This document shows positions 24,301-34,102 of a stretch of DNA of 64,000 bases, piece by piece; the first letter of the stretch is position 1, and each line of letters opens with the position of its first letter. The DNA lies in the NCBI GenBank assembly GCA_009869945.1, contig WIXG01000132.1, positions 62,001-126,000 on the forward strand, read 5' to 3'. Both the position numbers and the translations under genes were made by a program. Origin of the DNA: Mesaphorura yosii. Taxonomy: Eukaryota > Arthropoda > Collembola > Poduromorpha > Tullbergiidae. The notes under the pieces are model-generated. The model saw only the letters and a list, made by a program, of their open reading frames with translations. It did not search any database and was not told where the DNA came from.

Positions 24301-26827
24301 AGTAGATGCTTGTAATTTGCTACTTCATCATGCTCGTCGGCAGCCTGGAATGCAGACAGAGGACATGAGAAAAGTTAAACAAATTTTGAAGCATTTGCTT
24401 TTCGATATTTTCCACCAAGATCGCTTGGAACTATCAGACGATGAAGACGAACAGGGTAAGCTTTCTATTAAATTTCGGCCGGTTAAATCAAATTGGGTGG
24501 ACATTATTGTAATGTCTACCCATTTTGGATTAAATAATTTTGAAGTATGACTCCAGGCAACGTTATAAACTCTTCCATAGGAAGCTTCAAGAATATCCTG
24601 TAAGACGTTTTCATTTCCATTGTTTTTTTCTAGGGCCTCCAGATGACGAAGGCGCAAGTAGCGCGTCAAAATTTGTAGTGAGCAATCAGGGTGGAACCAA
24701 GAAAAATCGAAATACAAAGAAAAACAAAATCAATGAAACTAAGGTAAAGTCAGGCTCAGGATCGCAAGGAAACGCTGCATCGTTGAATGGTGCTAAAGGA
24801 AGAGGAGTTACTAAAACACATAAGTCCAGGAGCTCACAGAAGAAAGGAATACCTTCAAACTGTCAACAGAATTCTGAAGATCTGCTTGCATCAATTTCAA
24901 CAACGAAAAGGAAATCAGACCCAATAGCAAACACGAAACGATTCCATAGCAATGATTTTACTGCAAACAGGGATGGAATGATAAAAACATTATCGTGGCA
25001 GGACTTGAATGCTGCTTTTGATCAATTCAAAGCAAGACGAACTGATCAAGAGATTGTCGTAGACGATCTAAATACCGGTTCACATTCGCGGGTGGAGGCG
25101 ACAAACAAGGTTTCGGATGCGGTATGTATTGCACACTACTGCACTTGATGATCCTTAATGTAAATGTAATTACGTTTTATTTACAGGAGGAAACAATCGT
25201 TCCCTTTTATGCGAATCGTTCATGGTACCTGTTCCTGCGTCTTCATCAGGTTTTGTGCGACAGGTTGCAACGTATGCTCAAAATAGCTAGGAAAATAATT
25301 ACGGATAAATTGGAAGAAGATAGGCCTAGTAATGAGAGTCCAGCAGTCAGACTAGCACCAAGAGCACCAAGTAAGAATTTTTCTTTGTGAGATTAATTTT
25401 TTAAAATTACATTGGTGCATTGATGTGTTTAACAGAAGAAATTGAGCCAGATGGGTACTACGCGAATTTTCTGGAGATGGTAAAGGACGTCTTGAATGGG
25501 AACATAGATTCTGTGACCTACGAAGACACAATCCGTCAGCGATTTGGTGTTCAAGCATATATGTCCTACACTTTGGACAAAGTTATTGGCAACGCTGTAA
25601 GACAGGTATGGTTTCACTCCAGCTCCTAGTTGTTGTTTTAAACGATGTCTGTATATCGAAATCTGATGTTCTACACAGCTACATTCATTAGTGACAGACG
25701 AAACTAGTATGAACTGTCTAAAACTTTACTACAAATACCATAAGGAGGGAGGTGCTGCAGGACAATTTTCGGGTATAGAAAAGCGTTTTGTTGAGCTGAC
25801 TACCTACCGGAAAAGTGCTCAGAAATACTGCGAAAACGACATGTGTACTAGGGTCTCTGTAGTAAGTTGAGTTAAATGAGCATTATGTTTCATTGGATTC
25901 TTTCAGTTTAATTAGCATATTGTTTCATTTGAGTACAGAGCTGGGACAAGAGGGATATGGTGTTCCGTATGGGAATGGAGTTGCTTTCATCTGGAAGTGT
26001 TGTGACAGCTGCTGAACAGGAACGCGAGGCTAAACTATGTTTCATTTCCACAATCCTACATAGCACTGACAAGAATGCGAGAGACGCCAGGGAGGTCATG
26101 GGTTTGAAACCACTCTTCCTGGACCGTAACTTTTCATGTGAAAGGAAAAGTAAGCCTCGTGGAGAGCATGACTATATTGCTAGAGAATATCACCAAGGAA
26201 AGACTCCAAAGTACTACTGCCCGAAAGAACGTGTGCCACAGGGCGCAGACTACGATGTTGCATTGGACTTACTGCAAAATCCTGATAAATATAAGTAAGA
26301 ATATAAATCCACAAGCTCCAAGCCTCCAGCCGCTCCAAAATAATAAACAAGTTACTTTATTTTCTAATGAACATTTAATTTCAGGTATTTATACGACAGA
26401 GATATCATGATTACAACCATAATTCCACCGGAATATGTCAGTGTACCTTATGTAGTTCGAAATGCACTTACTCAGAAGCCCAAGGGAAAATACGGAAAAC
26501 GAGATATAGGAATGGTAAGTCGGCAGATCTCTAATTGGATTCAGTTACAACAACGCTGTAACAATTATGTTCACATTCCAGAGTGTTGCAAAGCTACGGC
26601 AAATCAGATTTGATCAATGGCATCAAGCATGGCGAAGAAATTACACTACAAATGAAGAACGCAGATTGACGGATTTATGGTTTGCGGGAAATGAGACCAA
26701 TCTCATCATTCCGCAATTCGTTACCCTTCCTGAAGCTCCGTTCCGGACTGTCAAGAAATTTGTCTCCAATAAGCAATCAGACTGTTATGCTTTTCCGACT
26801 TCGAGGAAAGCAAAACCAGCAAGTTGA
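21344..26827 (+). CDS. SIN3A: Paired amphipathic helix co-repressor SIN3
   Basis: Scaffold of the SIN3-HDAC co-repressor complex in the nucleus. Fourteen exons: 21344-22222, 22304-22531, 22623-22847, 23107-23341, 23410-23624, 23689-24114, 24203-24455, 24634-25121, 25187-25370, 25436-25605, 25679-25861, 25939-26294, 26385-26514, 26582-26827. All phases agree, giving about 1405 residues. PAH1 is at about residues 98-166 (VEDALTYCHQVKN, YKDFLDILRRFK) and PAH2 from about 281 (AFGHAIKYITEIK, KYQQFLDILHAYK, VFEGHADLIQQFIDFLP). PAH3 spans the third and fourth exons (YERFLRCLKSYN). The HDAC-interacting region follows (EVLNDLWVSYPNYSED, YLKSLDHQGVAFKQ), then the C-terminal Sin3 domain (WYLFLRLHQVLCDRL, YEDTIRQRFG). 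The start ATG is the first after an in-frame stop in its exon. The extreme C-terminus is uncertain: a weak donor near 26823 could add an exon after the acceptor at 26900. Confidence 0.93.
24483..24533. repeat. Compact hairpin in a SIN3 intron
   Basis: Perfect-loop inverted repeat inside intron 24456-24633. Arms of about 24 bases (core GGGTGGACATTA / TAATGTCTACCC) are separated by a 3-base loop, with a few mismatches and wobble pairs. At 51 bases it is shorter than a typical animal pre-miRNA. It could be the remnant of a small fold-back element. Confidence 0.6.
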
Positions 26828-27215
26828 AGAGAAGCCATACTACATTAACGTATTAACGTAACATTCAGAAATTGTGACATTATCAAGTTTTATTTTGCAG
26901 CTTATTACAGAGGAAAACGGAGATAGCAAAGTTTTCCATTCGTGCCATGACCGTATGCTGCGACGCAAACGATTACGATGTATTTGGTACGATCGTGACC
27001 TCTTGGGCCTTAGTTATCTCCAACTTTCTCTGATAACACTGTAACCGGGAACTTGATAATTCACTGTGTCATTAAGTCTGTTAACATTTAGTATGTTTCA
27101 TCAAATTTGTTAATTTTCTTTAAATGAAAGAATAAGCAGTTAGCTCAGAAAATCTCGTGCATCATTCTTACGTGATATTTTATTGTCCAGTAGCTTAGAA
27201 CACTCAATGGCTTAC
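26828..27215. other. Convergent 3' regions of SIN3 and METAP1D
   Basis: Contains a possible extra SIN3 exon after an acceptor at 26900 (frame open to 27044) and a minus-strand AATAAA at 27178-27183 that suits the METAP1D 3' end. The two genes are tail to tail and less than 400 bases apart. Confidence 0.4.
27178..27183 (-). promoter_or_regulatory. Candidate METAP1D poly(A) signal
   Basis: AATAAA on the minus strand, 33 bases past the TAA of METAP1D. Confidence 0.5.
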
Positions 27216-29587
27216 TTACAATGTTAGAATCTCAACGCCAGAGTTAGTTATCAGCACAGTGTGTTCAAATTGTGCGGTTCTCGAGCCGTCAATCGTAACT
27301 GCTGTCCATCCATCTTCCAATACTTCGATGTAAGGCGATCCTTGAGATATAACAGGTTCAACTGTGAATGCAATTCCAGCCTTCATAACACCTTCGTACG
27401 GATAATCTATGGCCCATACGTGTAGTATTAATTGTTGAGTTGAAAAACTGATGAATGAAACACGGTGGGGTTAATGCGTTACTTACCAATGTGGTATATA
27501 TCAGGCGCTGAATGGAAATGCTTCCCAATGCCATGACCGGTGAATGCAGGCACAACGACAAATCCCAACTCCATAGCAAGCTTTTGAATATTAAAACCTA
27601 AAGCGGATTGGGAAGATATTGAGACTGGAAAGTAATAAATTATAAAATAGAATTCATACGTTGCGCAACCTACCAATATCTCTAAAAGATACGTCTGGTC
27701 CACAAATGCTAATGCCCTTGTGCAGACACTGCTGCGCCGCTTCGACCAGCTCCTTTCCTTGAGAATCCACATTTCCAATGAGTACTGTCTCAGAGCAGTC
27801 ACCATGAAATCCATTTGAGTAAACCTGAAAGTGTTTGTTGGCGTACCTTTAATTATGGTTTCGATAATATGGAAAATGTGTATAGCGTTGACTTGCCGTG
27901 ATATCAATGTTGACGATATCTCCATCCGTGAGGGGGCGATCATCAGGTATTCCATGACAAGCTATGTTGTTCACAGATGTACAGATAGACTTAGGAAAAC
28001 GATTGTAGTTTAATGGTGAAGGATAGGCCTTTAGTTTCAGCATTAAGTTATGTGCGAAAGTGTCCAAATACTCAGTAGTCACTCCAACCTAAGAAATATA
28101 TAAAGAAGTAATAGTAGTCCAGCATTACATGATCTCACTCAATCTCAGTGCATACCCTGCGCACACCTTATGTGATCTCATCGATGTCAGATACGCAAAC
28201 AAGCGTGAATACTATCATGAATCTGTCCATGGTCATGATCTTTCCATGATTTTGTTCAACAAAGGTTATTAGATTAATTATTTTATTAGCAAGGTCAGGT
28301 GCAGTTAGTCAATCATTCTTCATCGATCCGGGGACCGGCGCTGACACTCAAACGATCAAATGCGTATGGAGGTATGATAAAGAGATATCTGTTCAATACA
28401 AACTTGACATGTGAGATCACGTAAAGTGTGTAGAAGTTTACCGATTGAGATCGCACGGAGATCGAGTGAGATCATGCAATGCTAGACTACCAAGTAATTG
28501 GAAATAGCGCAAAAGTTGCAGTTGCTTTTACTGAAAATTATATAATTCACCTTCGCTTTTTCACTGACGGAATCTAGAATATATCTCGCGAGCTTACACG
28601 AGTCTCGTAGTTTTTCAATTTCCAGCTGGCCTAGAATGGTCAGTTGGAGAGGAGTGGCATCAGGTGTGCCAGTTTCATAATACTCAGGTTTTTTTATATA
28701 CTCCGGGACGAAACGCATGGGTGATACTTTTCCAACTGAAACAAGCTTGTAACTTCCGAAGTCACTATAGAAATATTTGAAACACGCGATGAAGTACACA
28801 AAATCGCAAAGGGTCTGGAACAGCGAATAGCTCACCCTCTTTCGTATCGAAATAAATCAAGGCTAACATCATCACCAGTGATATCTCCAGTTGTAGATGC
28901 AAATCGGCGAGGGTGAAGTGTAATATGTCCTAAACATGAATTTCAAAAAACTGATTCTGCTTTTGAAAAAAAAAACGTAGAATCTCCATGCTGTTATAAA
29001 TTGAAATCATCGATACCTGAAATATTAGATTGCAATTTCGTTCCTGGTTGACGTTTCAGTGAAGGCTCGTATAACTTCGTCCCAGGTGTCAACATCACTT
29101 TCGACTCCAGATTCTTCGCCAGGAAGCTCATACCAGCAGTTCTAGAAGTACTTCCCGGAATCATCTTTAACAGCAGGCTAAGAGATTTCGTTGCTTTAGC
29201 AAAAATGTTGAAGACCGTCTTCGACCCACCTCTCATTCGCATAACAACGTGGACAGTTGAGTCCTTCTTAATTTTATAATCCGACACCTTTTTGCTGTTC
29301 TCTAACTCCCTACCAGCATAAACCAATCTCTGCAAGTATGCTGGAATAATCGCCTTTCCTTGGACCTTCAACTTGACTTCTTCAATCGTATCCTCATGAT
29401 TTACATCCAAAGTAATGGTCTTGCCGGTTGTAATTTGCAAACTAGCAAATATTTGGAAGTTATCAGACACTTCCGACGTTGCTTTCTTGTATTTTTTATC
29501 ATTTTTCATTATTTGCACCGCCTGCTCCTTATGGTTCAAGACTTGCTTTGCTTTGGCAATAATGAGCATCTGTTCTTCGTCTTCCAT
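27216..29587 (-). CDS. METAP1D: Ubiquitin-like domain fused to mitochondrial-type methionine aminopeptidase 1D
   Basis: Removes the initiator Met from nascent proteins; the 1D type works in mitochondria. Minus-strand exons 29017-29587, 28836-28929, 28551-28764, 27897-28088, 27674-27824, 27487-27597, 27216-27406 total 1524 bases in phase (507 residues). Residues 44-121 form a ubiquitin-like fold ([35 protein letters not shown]) ending RMRGG; the last Gly is residue 121. Residues 122-160 are basic with hardly any acidic residue, like a presequence. RRFAS at 198-202 resembles an R-3 mitochondrial cleavage site. Then come [18 protein letters not shown] and the pita-bread enzyme with all five metal ligands: Asp in NIDIT, Asp in GDCSET, His in GHGIGKHF, Glu in FTVEP and Glu in AQFEHT. 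One intron is GC-AG. The enzyme part is certain. The fusion is inferred from splice phase; two separate transcripts are the alternative. Confidence 0.85.
28115..28489. mobile_element. MITE-like element with terminal inverted repeats in a METAP1D intron
   Basis: Terminal inverted repeats of 37 bp, 28115-28151 and 28453-28489, differ at 4 positions and start TAGTCCAGCATT on the left. Weaker similarity (GTGATCTCA motifs) continues inward for another 30-40 bp. The outermost TA on each side fits a TA target duplication, which would make the element 28117-28487 (371 bp), as for Tc1/mariner-derived MITEs. There is no transposase frame, so it is non-autonomous. It lies wholly within intron 28089-28550 and explains why that intron is much longer than its neighbours. 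Confidence 0.75.
28994..29587 (-). other. Alternative stand-alone reading of the ubiquitin-like frame
   Basis: If the 87-base intron 28930-29016 is retained, the same frame stops at 28994 and gives a 197-residue protein made of the ubiquitin-like domain plus a 76-residue basic tail. It is listed because it is the main competitor to the fusion model. Confidence 0.3.
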
Positions 29588-30648
29588 AACATCACTGCAA
29601 TGAAGAGATTAATATATCAATTCTATTGGTGTTCGTCCAAGAATGCTCCTTTTTCATTAGCAAGATTCTAGAATTGTAGAAATGCAATTAAGTACGTGAC
29701 TATTTTTTCTTACGAGTTAGTCAAGCTTTTTTCAAAGCGCACAATGACTTCTGCCAAGAGCTCCTTATTGAATTTATGGAAAACTCCACCGGCTCATAGA
29801 GCCCGAGCTTGAACTCCTTTCGCTTCACTTCCGGAACTGATTCTGTCATTTCACTAGAATGAATTAGTCGTATTCATGAGATAACTGGGCAACTATTCAA
29901 CCAATAAATATCTTATGAAACGATTGATTAGATTACAGAGCTGTAATCAGTCGATAAAATCACACTCAGCAGTACTTTAGTTAATCCAGTCAGTCAAAAG
30001 GAATCTCCAAAATAGAATATGACTGTTGCTTCAAATTTCAATTAGTACTCAGAGATATAACTAAATTGATTGATCAGTATACAAGTTGGGAATCCACCAC
30101 ATCACGAAGCAACTATCGCAGTACAGCAGGGTAACGCGAGCACCACAAATCTAGTCTTCTGCAGGCTCTTCGCACATTTTGAAGTTGAACACGTGATCTC
30201 TACAATTTCTCTCCGAGCCAAGCAAGAGTTGAAATGCGAGTAAAATGAAACGCACTGTCCACTGTCAATGTAGTCATGCGAACAAATGTTAAGGATTTCT
30301 GCTCTCGGATTCTGATCTTCTGTGGCAGCACTCGACAATTATGAGCAGGAAAATTCTTTGACTGAAATTTTCTCAGACGCATTTGCAATTTACTGCAGAA
30401 GGCCTCAAACATGCTCTCTCAGTCCGTATCAATAAAATGCAGAGAACCAGTATTTTTTGGAATTTTTATTCCAGCTAGTAACAAAAATTGTAAAATATCA
30501 AAGCCTACAAAATAACTGTCATAAATCTTTAACATCTGTACTGTATTTACATTTAGGGGCGGAAGATAACAAGAGCCATAATACTCAGTCATGCGACCCG
30601 ATCTACTTTAACATAGTTTTCAGGTACAACGAAGCGAAATGCCGAAGT
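29588..30648. other. Intergenic region between METAP1D 5' end and POLR2M 3' end
   Basis: Holds a possible upstream coding exon of the ubiquitin-like frame ending at 29714 (see findings). It also holds a minus-strand AATAAA at 30465-30470 that suits the POLR2M 3' end. Otherwise AT-rich with no supported gene. Confidence 0.4.
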
Positions 30649-31713
30649 TTATTCTGCCTCCGATTCCTCCGAAATTCGTTCGAGATTCTCTGCATCCTCT
30701 TCATCACTGGAAGTATCAGTATCATCTTGATTCTGACGATACGGAGAGAATTTTGCAGGCTTTTGAGGCAGTGCGTCTCTGTACTTCGGTGGCGCACCAA
30801 CCGAAGGCGGCAATACCGATGTAGATCCGACGGAGGTTTCTTGTGTTGGCTCTGCCACCACCACAGCGACGTTTGATGAGCCTCCCTAGAACAAAACTGA
30901 ATTTCAACTCTGTTCTTGAAAAATAGCCCTAAACTCATTACGTATACCTCTTTTCCGCGTTGTTGTAACGCAGCCGACTCTTCCAGGGTCAACAGTTTCA
31001 CGCCTCCATGAGGTTTTACCATGTTCTGATTTATTCGTAGAAGCATTGGCACATATTGCTGCGGTCTCAGATCCTGAACCACTTTATGACGGGGCTCTCT
31101 GCCTACTCGGAATGGGTTCATAGGATCAACAACTGGGGCGATACCGCTTGTCGCAGGCGTCGCTGAAGTTGAATTGGCAGCAATATCAATGTTACTACTC
31201 GTAGAGGATGTTGAAGGTTTATTGAAAGTTGATCCTGTATTTGTACGATGGGAATGAGTATCAATATGCAGCTTCCACTCAAATTCTTGAACCAAATTTG
31301 AAGATTCCAGCAAGAAGGCATTCTGTTCTCTTTTTTCACGCAAGTCCAACTCCATTTGAGCCTTCATTAGTGATTCTTGTACCTTTTGCCCTTTATCGGG
31401 GAGCCGCTGGAGCAAGGCTCTGGAAAGAAGTGTCGTCAGCCAATTAATGAAGTTTCCCAAACCACAAAAAAAACGATATACTGCGGAACTTTCGTCCACT
31501 GCATCTGTATGCAGTTCGCAACCGACTTTATATGTTTTATTAGATAAATACGTATTATCTTCACCTTTGACTTAGCACCTTTTCGCACTTTTTAATCAGT
31601 TCTACCAGCTCTTCACGCGTCAAGTTCTTGATTTCCTTCTTGTGTTGACTAGGTAGGCCTCGAGGTAAACCATTGTTTGGTTGACTGGGCCCAGCGCCTT
31701 GGTTGAAAGCCAT
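30649..31713 (-). CDS. POLR2M: RNA polymerase II subunit M-like protein (Gdown1)
   Basis: Gdown1 binds RNA polymerase II, blocks TFIIF and makes transcription dependent on Mediator. Three exons on the minus strand (31565-31713, 30948-31419, 30649-30885) give 285 residues in phase. The N-terminal part reads LTREELVELIKKCEKVL, then across the first intron ALLQRLPDKGQKVQE. This matches the arrangement in vertebrate Gdown1, where a SLVELREML helix is followed by KLPDKGKK. A Ser/Thr-rich linker follows, then a conserved-looking block (DLRPQQYVPMLLRINQNM, KLLTLEESAALQQRGKE). The acidic end (DTSSDEEDAENLE) closes the chain. It is shorter than the human protein (368). The assignment rests mainly on the LPDKG block and the preceding helix. 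Confidence 0.65.
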
Positions 31714-32410
31714 TTCAGTTAGATTGATAAAGGGTGATTAGAACACCGAGAGGAAACTAGTAAATGGGTGATTATTAGTTATGCTGCGGTCCTAACAAAT
31801 ATTCAAGCTAACAGTAACCCAAACTCCAACTATGTGGAGCACAATATTTAATAGCTCATGTCAAATGCGATTGTGTATCTCACCTGAGTTTCCTAAAACC
31901 AAAAAGTCCACACTGTGCTTCTGCCTCCTCGAATTTCGGTTTTTATGAATTTCAAGTAACGATTTGATTCATTTGATCAAGATCGGCACATTAGCGCCAG
32001 GATACCAGATAAAATGAAAATAAGTTCAGTGTGATAGAGCGACGACAAGACTTCACTGCATTCGCTCGCTCTTCATTTGACTTTCGCTTAAACATGTGCA
32101 AATTGCAAGGATGGGAATATTGCATTGTGACAAAATTCTAGTGAATTGAGTTTTATTTTGGACACGTTGCATATTAAAGCTCTGTACCATTTAATTGATT
32201 GAGTATTCAACAGTGACTCAGTTGAGGTTCTGTTGATTAACTAAATATGCTATCTTTCAGGTTATCATATGTTGAAAGAGAAAAGTTTAGAAGTTGAACA
32301 GATATAGCAAATTAATCAGGAAACGCTCTGTTCATATTGCCGGCATTTGGCATTTCCTGATCATCGCTTAATTCATCTTGCAGTTCAGTGACAGCTTAAA
32401 ACGTGAAATC
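31714..32410. promoter_or_regulatory. Divergent promoter region of POLR2M and ALG10
   Basis: About 700 bp between two divergent start codons. It must contain both promoters. An acceptor-like CTTGCAG at 32377-32383 suggests a non-coding 5' exon of ALG10. No clear TATA box. Confidence 0.4.
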
Positions 32411-34050
32411 ATGAATTCTCCGCTCGCTTCCGATTCCTTCGTCTGGGCATCGGTCTGCTTCGTGCTGTTGATCTGTTGCTCCATTCCAGTCGCAAATAAG
32501 ATCAACGAAATTCAACCTGCCCCCTATATGGACGAAGTGTTTCATGTACCTCAAAGTCTTGCCTACTATCAAGGGAATTACACTCACGTAAGTCCAGTCA
32601 CAAGCTTAACAAGCTGCTTCATCAACTCCATATTTAATTTTTAGTGGGATGACAAGATTACTACGCTCCCCGGCCTGTACTGCGTTGCCAACATTCTGCT
32701 GAAAGGAGCTCACCTGGTTGGACTCATCCATCCTTCAGCTTCAGGTCCAACCGCGGCAACCTATAGATCTGTAAGCATAATCATCAATGGCCTGAACTTC
32801 TGGTGCATATTCACTCTCTTAGGACTGAGAGAGGTAGGTTGTACTTGCCATAGATTGGTATGTAAATATGCGTAAAAAGTGTCATTTTCAAATTATAGAA
32901 GGATAAATTGATTGGAGCCAGGCGGGCATTTGCAACGTTAACGCTTAGCTTATTTCCCGTACATTACTTCTTCACATTTCTGTATTACACGGATCCACTG
33001 TCAACATTTCTCGTGCTTCAAATGATGATATCCGCCAAGCTGAATAGAAATAAGATGGCGGCATTTTCAGGTGAGTTGAAAAGTTGAAACACTAATGCCC
33101 CAAAGTATTTAACGATGCTGAAAAAAAGATATGGTACTGTAGGTTTATGTGCCGTATTGACGAGGCAAAACAATATAATTTGGATTGTTTGGAATTGCAC
33201 GATAACTGCGTGGGATATCTGCAAAAGCTACATCCCAGCCATCGAAGAGAAGATCAAGAACTTGTTTCCACTGCCACCAGAAAAGCATGACAATCCACGA
33301 GCAAAGAGAAAAGCCGCACAGAGAGCGTCCGTTCCGACGAACATAAAAGATCTGCTACAAATTTGGATCTTCTGTGGGAGAAAAGCTCTACGCAAATTGT
33401 ACGCTCATGCTATTGTCCTCATACTCTTCATCGCATTTGTCCTGATCAATGGCAGCATCGTTGTTGGCGACAAGTCCGCTCATAAAGCCACGATTAATAT
33501 TCCGCAAATATTTTACTTTTCCTTGTTTTGTGGAGTTTTGTCATTTTCCACTGTGTTATTGAATCTCAAACGAATACTTTGTACAGTCCGAGATAATTTT
33601 AAGTTGTTTGTGTTTCTGGTGGTTTGCGGAGTCTTTGTTGTGAAACTGAACACTCCCGTCCATCCGTACCTCCTTGCTGATAACAGACACTACACATTCT
33701 ACATTTGGAAACGACTCTACGAATGGATTCCAGTTGTCAAGTACTGCCTCGTTCCAATCTATATCGCCTTGCTCTTTCATATCTGCCTTGATTCCATCCA
33801 ACACCCAGCGATAACATTTTGTACATTTTCCTTCATTTTTCTGGCCCTTGTTCCCCAACTGTTGCTCGAATTTCGATACTTCATCATACCGTATTTCATC
33901 TTACGATTTTTTTCTGGGTCTTTAGAATGGAAGCATTTGGTACCAGAATTTTTATTGTATCTAGTCATTAACTATGCGACAGTCAATTTATTCCTCTACA
34001 AACCGTTTGTTTGGTCTCATACGAACGAGACTCAGAGGTTTATGTGGTAA
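32411..34050 (+). CDS. ALG10: Alpha-1,2-glucosyltransferase ALG10
   Basis: Adds the last (third) glucose to the dolichol-linked oligosaccharide in the ER membrane, which allows efficient transfer by oligosaccharyltransferase. Exons 32411-32587, 32645-32833, 32899-33070 and 33143-34050 join in phase to 481 residues (human ALG10 473). The N-terminal membrane segment is followed by the family motif PYMDEVFHVPQ and by WDDKITTLPGLY. TRQNNIIW and many hydrophobic helices follow (about 10-12 membrane spans), and the chain ends QRFMW, the usual ALG10 end. I chose the ATG at 32411 because the frame upstream of it has no ATG. An AATAAA lies at 34097. Confidence 0.95.
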
Positions 34051-34096
34051 ATGGTATGATGCTACTTTTGTTGTGTTTAAACGGTTGGACTTGTCA

Positions 34097-34102
34097 AATA
34101 AA
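34097..34102 (+). promoter_or_regulatory. ALG10 poly(A) signal
   Basis: AATAAA 46 bases after the ALG10 stop. Confidence 0.55.

Noticed and set aside
30102-30412. Overlapping minus-strand frames downstream of POLR2M
   Set aside because: Two overlapping frames of 70-78 residues with no family features; composition looks random.
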